A stretch of DNA of 64,000 nucleotides from Phyllobacterium chamaecytisi (GTDB lineage Bacteria; Pseudomonadota; Alphaproteobacteria; Rhizobiales; Rhizobiaceae), in assembly GCF_020164455.1 (NCBI RefSeq), contig NZ_JAIQWW010000017.1, forward strand, positions 62,001-126,000. Direction: 5' to 3'. Position numbers and translations under genes: made by a program. Shown in pieces: positions 17,419-27,265 of this stretch. The notes below the pieces were generated by a model. The model worked only from the letters and a program-made list of their open reading frames with translations, searched no databases and was not told where the DNA came from. Numbering within the stretch: the first letter of the stretch is position 1; every line of letters begins with the position of its first letter.

Positions 17419-20400
17419 ATGACTGCCTTTACCAAACTCGGACTGAAATCTGACGTCAATGGACATGTGGTCATCGACGGTGTTGTCGATGGCTACGAAG
17501 CTTTTGCTTTGGCGAAAGTGGTAGCTGAAGCCGGGGCAGGTGGTCCCGTGCTGTTCATCGCGCGTGATGGTAATCGCGTTGCCGACATCGAACAGGTGCT
17601 GAATTTTGTCCAGCCGGATTTGCCGGTGCTGCAATTGCCGGCTTGGGACTGTCTTCCTTATGATCGCGTGTCGCCAGGAGCGGATACTTCCGCGCGCCGC
17701 CTGGCGGCGCTCGCCGGTCTTGCAGCCTTGCGCGAACACAAGCATCCGGGCGTCATTTTGGCGACGGCCAATGCCGTTCTGCAAAAACTGCCACCGCGCA
17801 AAGTCCTTGCAGAGCAGCTTTTCATGGCGAAGCCCGGCAATAGAATTGACATGAATGCACTGGTGCAACGCCTTGAAAGTAATGGATTTGAGCGTGTTCC
17901 AACTGTGCGTGATGTCGGCGAATATGCCGTACGTGGCGGTATTCTCGATCTTTTCGCTCCGGGTGCCGAGGAGCCGCTGCGTCTGGATTTCTTCGGAGAT
18001 ACTCTGGAAACGATCCGGACCTTCGATCCAGCGTCGCAGCGAACGTCGAGCCAAAAGAAAGAATTCTCGATGCAGCCGATGAGCGAAATCACGTTATCGC
18101 CCGAGCTCATCAGCCATTTCCGCTCGCAATATGTGCAGAAGTTCGGGGCGCCATCGCGCGATGACGCGCTTTATCAATCCATCTCGGAGGGGCGCCGCTT
18201 TGCCGGCATGGAACATTGGTTGCCACTGTTCTATGACAAACTCGAGACCGTTTTCGACCATGCGGGGCAAATGCCGGTGGTCTTCGATCACCTCGCGCAC
18301 GAATCCATGGCTGAACGCCACAAGATGGTGCTGGACCACTACGAGGCGCGCAGGAGGCAATCCGATGGCAAAGAGCCGGGCGATACTATCCCTTACAAGC
18401 CGGTCGAGCCGGGTTCACTGTATCTGACACCTGAACAGGTCGAGGCGTCGGCAATCAACTCAGGCATGCGCATCGATTTCACGCCTTTCGATGCGCCGTT
18501 CGTCACAGGGCGAGCGGTTATCCATGCCGGTGCACATCGGGGGCGCACATTCGTTGAAGAGAGGACCGCCAAGGACACCAATGTCTTCGACAGTGTTGTA
18601 AAACACATTGCCGATGAGCGCGCTGCAGGCAAGAAGGTGCTGCTTGCTGCATGGAGCGAAGGCACACGCGACCGGCTGGTGCAGGTTCTGAATGAACATG
18701 GTCTCGAAAAGATCGAGTTTGTCGATGATCTGAGAACGGTCAAGGCGCTTGCTCGCGACAAAATTACTGCGGGCATCCTTTCACTGGAAACAGGCTTCGA
18801 TGCTGGCGAACTCGTCGTTGTTGCAGAGCAGGACATCCTTGGCGACCGGCTGATCCGCCATTCCAAGCGCCGCAAGCGCGACCGGGACTTCATCAGCGAG
18901 GTTGCAGCGCTTAATGCCGGCGACATCGTCGTGCATGTGGATCATGGTATTGGCCGCTTTATTGGCCTGAGGACGATCACTGCCGCCGGCGCACCACATG
19001 ACTGTCTGGAACTGCACTATGCCGGCGATGACCGGCTGTTCCTCCCGGTAGAAAATATCGAGCTTTTGTCGAGATTTGGCTCGGAAACTTCGACTGCCGT
19101 GTTGGACAAGCTCGGTGGCGGGGCCTGGCAAGCCCGCAAGGCAAAGCTGAAGAAACGCCTGCTCGACATTGCCGGCCATCTCATTCGCATTGCAGCCGAG
19201 CGGCAGATGCGCGGCGCGCCGATCCTGTTGCCGCCAGACGGCCTCTATGGCGAGTTCGCAGCGCGATTCCCCTATGACGAGACGGAAGATCAGGATCGTG
19301 CCATTGACGCGGTTATTGACGACCTATCGCTCGGCAAGCCGATGGACCGCCTGATTTGCGGCGATGTCGGCTTCGGCAAGACTGAAGTAGCGCTGCGCGC
19401 CGCATTCGTTGCGGCGCTGAATGGCGTTCAGGTTGCCGTTGTGGTGCCGACGACGCTGTTGTCGCGCCAGCACTTCAAGACCTTCACCCAGCGTTTTCAG
19501 GGCCTGCCTGTCAATGTGGCGCAAGCATCGCGGCTCGTGGGCTCAAAGGAGCTGGCTGAAAACAAGAAGGGCATTGCCGAGGGACAGGTGGATATCGCCG
19601 TCGGCACGCATGCGCTGCTCGGAAACGGCATCAAGTTCAAGAATCTGGGTCTTCTGATCATCGACGAAGAGCAGCATTTCGGCGTCAAACACAAGGAACG
19701 GCTGAAAGAACTGAAATCGGATGTGCATGTGCTGACCCTGTCCGCAACACCGATACCGCGCACGCTGCAACTTGCCTTGACGGGTGTTCGCGAGCTTTCC
19801 TTGATTACCACACCACCTGTGGATCGTATGGCTGTGCGAACCTTCGTCTCGCCGTTTGATGCACTTGTCATCCGCGAAACGCTGTTGCGCGAGCGCTATC
19901 GCGGCGGGCAGAGTTTCTATGTTTGCCCGCGCATTTCCGATTTGAGCGACATCAAGGAGTTCCTTGATGCTCAGGTGCCGGAACTGAAAGTTGCGACTGC
20001 CCATGGCCAGATGGCGCCTGGTGAGCTCGACGACATCATGAATGCTTTCTATGACGGGCAGTACGACGTGCTGCTGTCGACGACAATCGTTGAATCCGGG
20101 CTCGATATCCCGACCGCCAACACGCTGATCATCCATCGCGCTGATATGTTTGGCCTGTCGCAATTGTATCAATTGCGCGGACGCGTGGGGCGATCGAAGC
20201 AGCGTGCCTATGCGCTATTCACGCTGCCAGCCAACAAACTGCTGACGCAGACCGCAGAACGCAGGCTCAAGGTCTTGCAATCGCTCGACACGCTTGGTGC
20301 CGGTTTCCAGCTGGCAAGCCATGACATGGATATCCGCGGTGCAGGCAATCTGCTCGGGGAGGAACAGTCAGGGCATATTCGCGAGGTCGGTTTCGAACTT

Positions 20401-20919
20401 TATCAACAGATGCTGGAAGAAGCGGTTGCGGAGATCAAGGGTACCGGCGAAGTCGAGGACGGCCATTGGTCGCCGCAGATTGCGATCGGCACCGCAGTGA
20501 TGATCCCCGAAACCTATGTTCCGGATCTGCAATTGCGTCTCGGCCTCTATCGCCGTCTGGCCGATCTGGAGGAGCTGCAGGACATCGACGGCTTTGGCGC
20601 CGAAATGATCGATCGCTTTGGACCGCTGCCGGAAGAAGTTCAGCACCTGTTGAAGATCGTCTACATCAAGGCGTTGTGCCGCCGTGCCAATGTGGACAAG
20701 CTCGACGCAGGTCCAAAGGGCATTGTCATCCAGTTCCGCAACAAGACGTTCAATAATCCCGCTGCACTGGTCCAGATGATCGGCGAGCAGGGTTCGATGG
20801 CGAAGATCAGGCCCGATCAGAGTATTGTCTTTGTGCGCGATTGGCCGACAGCCGAGAAACGGTTGAACGGTGCAGCGGTCGTCATGACGCAGCTGGCGAA
20901 ACTCGCCGAGGCCGCATAG
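17419..20919 (+). CDS. mfd: transcription-repair coupling factor Mfd
   Basis: An 1166-residue DNA translocase that removes RNA polymerase stalled at lesions and recruits UvrA. The N-terminal UvrB-like module occupies roughly 1-350. The RNA polymerase-interacting (CarD-like) domain is near 490-570 (GDIVVHVDHGIGRFIGL). The RecG-like motor follows, with Walker A GDVGFGKT near residue 649, a DEEQ box (IDEEQHFG) near 750, TLSATPIPRTL and YQLRGRVGRS. The C-terminal TRCF domain is complete. Length is typical. Stop TAG 20917-20919 directly abuts the stop codon of the convergent DsbA-family gene. Confidence 0.96.
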   Translation: MTAFTKLGLKSDVNGHVVIDGVVDGYEAFALAKVVAEAGAGGPVLFIARDGNRVADIEQVLNFVQPDLPVLQLPAWDCLPYDRVSPGADTSARRLAALAGLAALREHKHPGVILATANAVLQKLPPRKVLAEQLFMAKPGNRIDMNALVQRLESNGFERVPTVRDVGEYAVRGGILDLFAPGAEEPLRLDFFGDTLETIRTFDPASQRTSSQKKEFSMQPMSEITLSPELISHFRSQYVQKFGAPSRDDALYQSISEGRRFAGMEHWLPLFYDKLETVFDHAGQMPVVFDHLAHESMAERHKMVLDHYEARRRQSDGKEPGDTIPYKPVEPGSLYLTPEQVEASAINSGMRIDFTPFDAPFVTGRAVIHAGAHRGRTFVEERTAKDTNVFDSVVKHIADERAAGKKVLLAAWSEGTRDRLVQVLNEHGLEKIEFVDDLRTVKALARDKITAGILSLETGFDAGELVVVAEQDILGDRLIRHSKRRKRDRDFISEVAALNAGDIVVHVDHGIGRFIGLRTITAAGAPHDCLELHYAGDDRLFLPVENIELLSRFGSETSTAVLDKLGGGAWQARKAKLKKRLLDIAGHLIRIAAERQMRGAPILLPPDGLYGEFAARFPYDETEDQDRAIDAVIDDLSLGKPMDRLICGDVGFGKTEVALRAAFVAALNGVQVAVVVPTTLLSRQHFKTFTQRFQGLPVNVAQASRLVGSKELAENKKGIAEGQVDIAVGTHALLGNGIKFKNLGLLIIDEEQHFGVKHKERLKELKSDVHVLTLSATPIPRTLQLALTGVRELSLITTPPVDRMAVRTFVSPFDALVIRETLLRERYRGGQSFYVCPRISDLSDIKEFLDAQVPELKVATAHGQMAPGELDDIMNAFYDGQYDVLLSTTIVESGLDIPTANTLIIHRADMFGLSQLYQLRGRVGRSKQRAYALFTLPANKLLTQTAERRLKVLQSLDTLGAGFQLASHDMDIRGAGNLLGEEQSGHIREVGFELYQQMLEEAVAEIKGTGEVEDGHWSPQIAIGTAVMIPETYVPDLQLRLGLYRRLADLEELQDIDGFGAEMIDRFGPLPEEVQHLLKIVYIKALCRRANVDKLDAGPKGIVIQFRNKTFNNPAALVQMIGEQGSMAKIRPDQSIVFVRDWPTAEKRLNGAAVVMTQLAKLAEAA

Positions 20920-21585
20920 TCAGACCGGACGCGGCTCAAAGCCATCCGCGGCCTGGCGGATGGCATCTGCCAAGGCCTCTGCAGATTGCGCACCCATGAC
21001 GGCATATTTCTGGTCGAGGATGAAGCAGGGAACGCCGCCCACGCCGATCTGATTGGCGGTGTCAATTTCCTGCCGCACACCGAGAGTATCTGCGTCGGTT
21101 GGCAACAGGCTGGCAACGATGGCAACGTCCATGCCTGCCTCTTGCGCGGCCTCCAGCAATATCTGGTGATCGCCGATGTTCTTTCCCTGCTCGAAATAGT
21201 AGGAGAAGAGAATGCCGACCATCTTGTCCTGAACGTTGGGCGTAGCCTGCGATGCCCAGCGGATAAGGCGATGTGCGTCCAGCGTATTAGGGCTTACTTC
21301 GATGGCCTCGAAGTCAAACTCGATGCCAGCTTCCTTGCCAAGCTCGGTCAATTGCTGATGAATTTCAAAGATCTTGTCGGAACTGCCGAGCTTTTCCTGC
21401 ATGTATCGATTGCGATCTTTTCCCTGCGGTGGAATCGTCGGATCGAGTTGAAATGGTCGCCAATTTACAATTACGTCGAGGTCAGGATTGAGCGCGAGCG
21501 CGCTTTCCAAACGCTTCCGTCCGAGAAAACACCAGGGGCAAACGACATCCGACACCACGTCGATCGTGAACTTTTTATCGGTCAT
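20920..21585 (-). CDS. DsbA-family oxidoreductase (FrnE-like)
   Basis: A 221-residue thioredoxin-fold protein with an inserted helical domain, of the FrnE/2-hydroxychromene isomerase-like DsbA group. The redox motif CPWC is at residues 17-20 (VVSDVVCPWCFLGRKRLE). There is no signal peptide, so it is predicted cytoplasmic, unlike true DsbA. The C-terminal segment GVGGVPCFILDQKYAVMGAQ contains the cis-proline (VP) that completes the active site. It lies 8 bases downstream of a solute-binding protein gene on the same strand, so both are probably co-transcribed. Likely role: thiol-disulfide exchange or a polyketide/aromatic isomerisation; not resolvable. Confidence 0.88.
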   Translation of the reverse strand: MTDKKFTIDVVSDVVCPWCFLGRKRLESALALNPDLDVIVNWRPFQLDPTIPPQGKDRNRYMQEKLGSSDKIFEIHQQLTELGKEAGIEFDFEAIEVSPNTLDAHRLIRWASQATPNVQDKMVGILFSYYFEQGKNIGDHQILLEAAQEAGMDVAIVASLLPTDADTLGVRQEIDTANQIGVGGVPCFILDQKYAVMGAQSAEALADAIRQAADGFEPRPV

Positions 21586-21593
21586 GGCTATTC

Positions 21594-23429
21594 CTATCGT
21601 TTATCGGACCACCACGTGGACAGTTGGTTGCCGACCATGGACGTCTTGTCCGGATGTTGCAGATGTGCCCAACGGGCAACCCATTGTTCGGGCTGGTAAT
21701 AGATCGGAACCATATAATGGCCGGAGATCAGGACTCTGTCGAGGGCACGCACAATGCTGGTAAACTCCTCGTCGCCGCGGGCAGCCAGCATCTTGTCCAG
21801 TAATGCGTCGATGACGGGATCGGCTACCCCCGCATAATTGAAGCTGCCTTCAACTTCCTTCGACTGGCTCCCCCAGCGGCTGAATTGCTCATATCCTGGC
21901 GAGAGCGAGCTTGAGTAGGCGCCCAGGATAACGTCGTAATCGAACGTCTGCAGGCGCTTTTGATACTGTGCATCGTCGACTGTACGGATGGTAGCCCCGA
22001 TGCCAAGACGCTCAAGCGTGCGTTTGTAGGCAAGGCCGAGACGCTCTTCGCCAACGGAGCGCGTCAAAATTTCGAAGACGAGAGGTGTTCCATGCGGGTC
22101 GAGCAACTGCTCGTTCTCGATCTTGTAGCCCCGGCTGACCAGAATGTCATAAGCGCGCTTCATTTCCTTGCGATCGCGCCCTGTTCCATCCGTTTTGGCA
22201 GGCTCATAGGTGCCGTCCATCACTTCCGGCAGCACCGCATCCGGATATGGCGCCAGCAGCGCGCGTTCCGTTGCGTCTGCAGGTTTGCCGAATGCAGACA
22301 ACTCCGAGCCTTGCCAGTAGCTGCCCAGTCTCTGATAGCGGCCAGCGTAAAGGTTGCGGTTTGTCCACTCAAAATCGAACATGAGCGCGAGCGCTTCCCG
22401 CACTGCCTTGTCCTGAAACAACGGGCGCCGCGTATTGAAGACAAAGCCGAACATGTTGGCAGGCGATCTTGAACGGAACGTCTCCCTGATGACCCGGCCA
22501 TCCTTGACTGCAGGAAAATCATAGGACGTCGCCCATTTGTTGGGATCGCCTTCCATGAAGACGTCGAATACACCTTTCTTGAAGGCTTCGAACTGCGCCT
22601 GATCGTTACGGAAATACTCGACCGTCACGGTTTCAAAATTGTTGAACCCGACCCTGCTCGGCAGGTCAGCGCCCCAGTAGTCGGGGTTTCGCTTGAAAAC
22701 GATACGCTGGCCCGGTTGGACCTTCGAAACGATGTAGGGCCCACTGCCGACCGGGATGGCCAAGGGCGAGGCATCGAATTTGTCGATGTCGATCGCATGT
22801 TTCGGAAGAACCGGCATGAGCGCCAAGACGAGCGGAAACTCCCTGTTCGCCTGCTCGTTGAACGTGAACCTTACGCCGTATTCGCCAACCTTTTCGATTT
22901 TTGAGATCAGTTTCATGCGGCTGCTAAAAGGCGGTCGTCCCTTTTTGGTCAGAACATCGAACGTGAAGATCACATCATCGGGCGTTACCGGCTGCCCGTC
23001 GGACCATTTCGCCTTCGGATTGAGCGTGAATTCGACCCAGGTTCGCTCGTCATTGGTTTCAACCTTTTCGGCGAGCAAACCATACATGGTGAATGGCTCG
23101 TCCGCGCTTCGCTGCATCAGTGATTCGTAAACCAGATTGCCAAATTCGGAATCGCCGAACATGCCGCGCGCGGTCGTCCGCATGCTCTTGATCAGGAAGG
23201 GATTGAGGCTGTCGAATGTGCCGACCACACCATAGGTAATGGAACCTTCCTTTGGCGCGGCCGGATTGACATAGGGAAAAGTCTTGTAGTCCGCGGGCAG
23301 GGCAGGCTCGCCGTGCATGGCGATTCCATAGGTTGGTTCGGCAAAAGAAGCGTCCGTTGCCGAACATGCCGCGATCAAAAGCGCCAGAATCTGCAAACTT
23401 CTCTTCAACATCGTCTCAACCTTGCGCAT
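21594..23429 (-). CDS. ABC transporter solute-binding protein, family 5 (YejA-like)
   Basis: About 605-611 residues, family 5 extracellular binding protein for oligopeptides or related ligands; the segment HGEPALPADYKTFPYVNPAAPKEG is reminiscent of the YejA subgroup. The exported N-terminus has LALLIAACSATDASFA; LIAAC could be a lipobox, otherwise cleavage after SFA. The Met at residue 7 (23411) is the better start. Downstream PDDVIFTFD and VGSGPY are family landmarks. No permease or ATPase genes are beside it, so it is an orphan relying on components encoded elsewhere. It is followed closely by the DsbA-family gene. Confidence 0.87.
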   Translation of the reverse strand: MRKVETMLKRSLQILALLIAACSATDASFAEPTYGIAMHGEPALPADYKTFPYVNPAAPKEGSITYGVVGTFDSLNPFLIKSMRTTARGMFGDSEFGNLVYESLMQRSADEPFTMYGLLAEKVETNDERTWVEFTLNPKAKWSDGQPVTPDDVIFTFDVLTKKGRPPFSSRMKLISKIEKVGEYGVRFTFNEQANREFPLVLALMPVLPKHAIDIDKFDASPLAIPVGSGPYIVSKVQPGQRIVFKRNPDYWGADLPSRVGFNNFETVTVEYFRNDQAQFEAFKKGVFDVFMEGDPNKWATSYDFPAVKDGRVIRETFRSRSPANMFGFVFNTRRPLFQDKAVREALALMFDFEWTNRNLYAGRYQRLGSYWQGSELSAFGKPADATERALLAPYPDAVLPEVMDGTYEPAKTDGTGRDRKEMKRAYDILVSRGYKIENEQLLDPHGTPLVFEILTRSVGEERLGLAYKRTLERLGIGATIRTVDDAQYQKRLQTFDYDVILGAYSSSLSPGYEQFSRWGSQSKEVEGSFNYAGVADPVIDALLDKMLAARGDEEFTSIVRALDRVLISGHYMVPIYYQPEQWVARWAHLQHPDKTSMVGNQLSTWWSDKR

Positions 23430-23696
23430 TTAAAGGCGCGATTTACCCTGATTCGTGTCAAAGACTATCATTTGAAGACGATTCTGCGGCGGAAGACGTG
23501 TTATGTGCCATCTGAATTCATAGACCAGCCAAAAGTAGTCTGGATTTGCATCGGCATGCAGTGTAACACGGCGTTCGATAATTGCATCTCGCTCTAGGGT
23601 CACTCTGTTGCCGCATTTAGTGACCAAAGCCAGACAAGCAAATACAAGTGATCAAGCCACACTTCGGATAAGTGCGCTGAAAGGAACCAGTTGACC

Positions 23697-24320
23697 ATGT
23701 CCACCCGAAAGACTTTCGCTGCAACCGCATCCTTCGCCGGTGCCGTTGCATTACTTGCCGCCGCGGCAGTACCAGCCTCAGCCCAGCAGCAGCAAAGAGC
23801 GCCTCAGGGTTGGTTCAAGGTTTGCTCGAAACAGGAAGACAACGACATCTGCAATACGCAGAATATCGTGACGGCCGATAGCGGCCAGCTCCTGACTGCC
23901 GTCAATCTCATCGAGATCAAGGGTAAGATCAATCGCAAGATCTTCCAGGTTTCCGTCCCGACCGGCCGTCTGATCGCGCCGGGTGTTGGCCTCCAGGTCA
24001 ACGGCGGCAAGACTCAGAAGGTTGATTACGCCATTTGTTTCCCGGATCGTTGCATTTCCGAAGTTGCCTTGTCCGATGATCTGCTTGCCGCCTTCAAGAA
24101 AGGCAATCAGCTGACGATGACTTCGGTCAACTTCCAGAACAAGCCCAATCCGATCAACGTTGCGCTCACCGGTTTCACCCAGGCTTATGAGGGTCCCGGC
24201 CTGCAGCAGAACGAGCTCGAACAGCGCCAGAAGACACTTCAGGACGAAGTCCAGAAGCGTCAGAAGGAGTTCGAGGAGAAGATGAAGGCCGAGCAGGAAA
24301 AAGCCAAAACCGGCAATTAA
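23697..24320 (+). CDS. IalB-family exported protein (invasion-associated locus B)
   Basis: A 207-residue periplasmic protein of the IalB family, common in Rhizobiales and named after a Bartonella erythrocyte-invasion factor. The signal peptide ends at PASA/Q. The IalB domain shows GWFKVCSKQEDNDICNTQN and DYAICFPDRCISEVAL, with four cysteines likely forming disulfides. The C-terminal 45 residues are strongly charged and helical (QNELEQRQKTLQDEVQKRQK and onward), a coiled-coil extension. ATG 23697 with AAGGAA upstream is preferred to the TTG six bases earlier. An intrinsic terminator follows. Role in this organism unknown; possibly envelope integrity. Confidence 0.88.
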   Translation: MSTRKTFAATASFAGAVALLAAAAVPASAQQQQRAPQGWFKVCSKQEDNDICNTQNIVTADSGQLLTAVNLIEIKGKINRKIFQVSVPTGRLIAPGVGLQVNGGKTQKVDYAICFPDRCISEVALSDDLLAAFKKGNQLTMTSVNFQNKPNPINVALTGFTQAYEGPGLQQNELEQRQKTLQDEVQKRQKEFEEKMKAEQEKAKTGN

Positions 24321-24340
24321 TCAACCGGCACTGAGAGCTA

Positions 24341-24367
24341 AAAAAGGACGCTTCGAGCGTCCTTTTT
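24341..24367. terminator. intrinsic terminator after the IalB-like gene
   Basis: Perfect hairpin with arms AAAAAGGACGCT (24341-24352) and AGCGTCCTTTTT (24356-24367) and loop TCG, 20 bases after the stop. The A- and T-runs make it potentially bidirectional, which would also serve the convergent hspQ gene. Confidence 0.88.
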
Positions 24368-24387
24368 ATTGCGCATGAGTCGGTGCG

Positions 24388-24729
24388 CTAATTCATATGC
24401 GGTTTTTTCACGCGATAGACGCCGTTTTCCGGCGTTTCAAACATGTTCTTGATCTGCGGATGCCTCAAGGGCACACCGGTCGTATCGGGAACCAGATTCT
24501 GTTCCGAAACATAGGCGACATATTCGCTCTCGGAGTTTTCTGCAAAAAGGTGGTAGAAGGGCTGGTCGCGCCGCGGTCTTATATCCTCGGGAATGGATCG
24601 ATACCATTCTTCCGTATTGTTGAATTCTGGATCCACATCGAAGATCACACCCCGGAACGCGAAGATCCTGTGGCTCACCACCTGGCCGATCTGAAATTTT
24701 GCATGGCGTATCTGTGTCATCATCGTCAT
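24388..24729 (-). CDS. hspQ: heat shock protein HspQ (hemimethylated-DNA-binding YccV family)
   Basis: About 110-113 residues. HspQ (YccV) is a small beta-barrel protein that in enterobacteria stimulates Lon protease and affects DnaA stability. The core reads AKFQIGQVVSHRIFAFRGVIFDVDPEF, then QPFYHLFAENSESEYVAYVSEQNL, both diagnostic for the family. Three Met codons (24729, 24723, 24720) are possible starts and none has a strong ribosome site. It is convergent with the IalB-like gene and divergent from the AEC transporter. Confidence 0.92.
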   Translation of the reverse strand: MTMMTQIRHAKFQIGQVVSHRIFAFRGVIFDVDPEFNNTEEWYRSIPEDIRPRRDQPFYHLFAENSESEYVAYVSEQNLVPDTTGVPLRHPQIKNMFETPENGVYRVKKPHMN

Positions 24730-24818
24730 TCGTAGTAGGTATCTGTTTCTATCAAAGCTCGCGAGCCTAAATGGTTCCTGCGAACACTCTATCCCGCCAT
24801 AAATTCAAAAAGTCCGTC

Positions 24819-25763
24819 ATGCTCAGTGTCTTCAATCTGGTACTTCCATTCTTTGGACTGATTTTCCTTGGCTTTTTCGTGGCGCGTATCAATCACCAGC
24901 CGTTGGAAGCGCTGGGATGGATGAATACGTTCATCATCTATGTGGCGTTGCCGGCTCTATTTTTCCAGATACTTTCGAAAACGCCCGTGGCGGAATTGAC
25001 CCAGTGGACCTTCATTGTCGGATGCACTTTGTCAACATTTGCCATTTTCCTGACGATGTTTCTGATCGCGTTCGCACGGACGCGGAAGATCGATGAAAGC
25101 ACGATTCAAGGGCTTGCTGCAGCCTACGGCAATATTGGTTACATGGGGCCGGCCCTGGCAATTCTTGCCTTCGGTGCGTCGGCGGCTGTGCCCGTCGCGC
25201 TGATATTTTGCTTCGACAACACGCTGCACTTCGTCATGGCACCGTTGTTGATGGCGCTTTCGGGTAATGACAAGCGCTCTCCGCGCGACGTGACTATCGG
25301 TGTCCTTCGCAAGATATTCGGCCATCCTTTCATTATCGCAACGATCATGGGTGTTGGTGCGGCGATACTCGGTATAGAGCCGCCTGTCGCAATCGACCGC
25401 ATGATCGATCTCCTTGCCAGGGCGGCAGCGCCTTGCGCGCTCTTCGCCATGGGAGCAACGCTTGCTTTACGTCCACTGCGGCGCGTACCGAAGGAGCTTT
25501 ATCTCATCGTCCCTATCAAGCTACTGGTTCAGCCGTTACTGATTTATGGGGTGCTGAATCTTGTCGGGAATTTTCCGCCGGTGTGGATTTACACGGCCAT
25601 GCTCATGGCGGCATTGCCTACCGCAACCAATGTCTTTGTCATCGCCCAACAGTATGGCGTGTGGGTCGAGCGGGCATCCAGCAGCATTCTGGCGACCACC
25701 TTGTTTTCAATCGCCACCCTGACCTTGTGGCTTTATTTCATGACGCATGGTCTCATTCCCTGA
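24819..25763 (+). CDS. AEC-family (auxin efflux carrier) transporter
   Basis: An integral membrane protein of about 314 residues with ten predicted helices, in two halves of five, of the AEC/MdcF family that exports or takes up small carboxylates. The N-terminal hydrophobic stretch FNLVLPFFGLIFLGFFVARIN is typical, and the C-terminal half has AALPTATNVFVIAQQYG, a family landmark. I chose the Met at 24819 because it places the first helix directly at the start; the frame is open from an ATG at 24771. Substrate unknown. The gap to mntH is 139 bases and contains a separate regulatory site. Confidence 0.82.
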   Translation: MLSVFNLVLPFFGLIFLGFFVARINHQPLEALGWMNTFIIYVALPALFFQILSKTPVAELTQWTFIVGCTLSTFAIFLTMFLIAFARTRKIDESTIQGLAAAYGNIGYMGPALAILAFGASAAVPVALIFCFDNTLHFVMAPLLMALSGNDKRSPRDVTIGVLRKIFGHPFIIATIMGVGAAILGIEPPVAIDRMIDLLARAAAPCALFAMGATLALRPLRRVPKELYLIVPIKLLVQPLLIYGVLNLVGNFPPVWIYTAMLMAALPTATNVFVIAQQYGVWVERASSSILATTLFSIATLTLWLYFMTHGLIP

Positions 25764-25866
25764 CATCAAATGACGCCGTCAACGTTTTTGTTATCGAGAT
25801 AATCGCTCCACATGGCTCTTTCGACGCAGCTGGGCCCTTGCGGCTGTCGATTTTGTGTATATATAG

Positions 25867-25883
25867 TTGCGAATGATTTGCAA
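25867..25883. promoter_or_regulatory. candidate metal-responsive operator upstream of mntH
   Basis: Near-perfect inverted repeat TTGCGAAT-G-ATTTGCAA (7 of 8 pairs) ending 19 bases before the mntH ATG. Position and composition resemble the manganese-responsive sites bound by Mur/Fur upstream of rhizobial Mn transporters. The assignment to Mur is inference. Confidence 0.5.
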
Positions 25884-25902
25884 TTGCGATTAGGGGTATT
25901 CC

Positions 25903-27249
25903 ATGGATCAACTAGGGCAGGCGGTCGACACGCCTAAGGGCTGGCGACACGCAAGGGGCGAGGCGTCACTGTCGGATGTGCATCGCTCGATCGCCGTGCG
26001 GACGAGCGGGCCGGGTTGGCGCCGTGCAGCGGCCTTCGTCGGTCCGGGTTATCTCGTCGCCGTGGGCTACATGGACCCTGGCAATTGGGCGACATCGCTC
26101 GCCGGTGGTTCGAAATTCGGTTACACGCTTCTCGTTGTTGCGCTCGTTTCCAATATCATGGCGATTGTCCTGCAGGCCCTTTGCGCGCGGCTCGCCATAG
26201 GTTCGGGCAGGGATCTGGCGCAGGCATGCCGCGATGCCTTTCCAAAGCCAGTTGCCTATACGCTATGGTTCCTGGCGGAGATTGCCATCATCGCTACCGA
26301 TATTGCCGAGGTTATCGGCACGGCCATCGGTCTCAATCTGATTTTCGGTATTCCGCTTGAAATTGGCGTACTCATCACAGCGCTCGATGTATTTCTTATC
26401 CTTTATCTGCAGAAGCTTGGCTTCCGCTGGGTCGAGGCGCTCATTATTACGCTACTCGGTGTCATAGCCGTTTGTTTCGCGATCCAGATTTTCATGGCGG
26501 ATCCGGAATGGGGCGCCGTCATCAAGGGTTTTGCACCAACCACAGAAATCGTGACCAATCCGGAGATGCTGTATCTTGCGCTGGGTATTCTCGGCGCCAC
26601 GGTGATGCCGCATAATCTGTATCTGCATTCCGGTATTGTGCAGACCCGCGATTACGGAAGTACGCTGCCGGAAAAACGTTCTGCACTGAAATACGCAACG
26701 ATCGATTCCACTTTGGCCCTGATGTTCGCGCTCCTGATCAACGCGTCGATCCTCATTCTTGCTGCTGCAACATTCCACAAGACGGGTCAGACGGACGTCG
26801 CAGAACTCGGCGAGGCGCATTCGCTGCTCGCGCCACTCCTGGGCTTGGCGATAGCACCGACGCTGTTCGGCATTGCTTTGCTCTGCTGCGGTATAAATTC
26901 GACCGTAACGGCAACGCTGGCAGGGCAAATCGTCATGGAGGGGTTCCTCCATATCAAGCTCGCGCCGTGGCTGCGACGGCTGATCACACGCGGCATCGCC
27001 ATCATTCCGGCATCGATCGTTACGGTCTGGTATGGCGAAAGCGGCACGGCCAAGCTGCTGGTCCTGACGCAGGTGGTCTTGAGCCTTCAGCTATCGTTCG
27101 CCGTATTCCCGCTGGTCATGTTCACGGCAAGCAAGGCAAAGATGGGCGCCCTCGTTTCACCGCGCTGGCTCTCGGCATTCGCGATGTTTATCGCCGTGGT
27201 CATCGCGCTGCTGAACGTGAAATTACTGAGCGACTTCGTGCTGGCATGA
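25903..27249 (+). CDS. mntH: Nramp-family Mn2+/Fe2+ : H+ symporter
   Basis: A 448-residue inner-membrane divalent metal importer, eleven predicted helices. The TM1 metal site [11 protein letters not shown] and the TM6 motif [10 protein letters not shown] are both present, with Asp, Asn and Met as expected metal ligands. Alphaproteobacterial MntH proteins mainly take up manganese for redox defence. The first ~35 residues are hydrophilic and somewhat longer than in E. coli MntH. A palindromic site just upstream suggests repression by a metal sensor. It is monocistronic; the next gene is convergent. Confidence 0.94.
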   Translation: MDQLGQAVDTPKGWRHARGEASLSDVHRSIAVRTSGPGWRRAAAFVGPGYLVAVGYMDPGNWATSLAGGSKFGYTLLVVALVSNIMAIVLQALCARLAIGSGRDLAQACRDAFPKPVAYTLWFLAEIAIIATDIAEVIGTAIGLNLIFGIPLEIGVLITALDVFLILYLQKLGFRWVEALIITLLGVIAVCFAIQIFMADPEWGAVIKGFAPTTEIVTNPEMLYLALGILGATVMPHNLYLHSGIVQTRDYGSTLPEKRSALKYATIDSTLALMFALLINASILILAAATFHKTGQTDVAELGEAHSLLAPLLGLAIAPTLFGIALLCCGINSTVTATLAGQIVMEGFLHIKLAPWLRRLITRGIAIIPASIVTVWYGESGTAKLLVLTQVVLSLQLSFAVFPLVMFTASKAKMGALVSPRWLSAFAMFIAVVIALLNVKLLSDFVLA

Positions 27250-27265
27250 ATTAGAGCCTTGGGCT

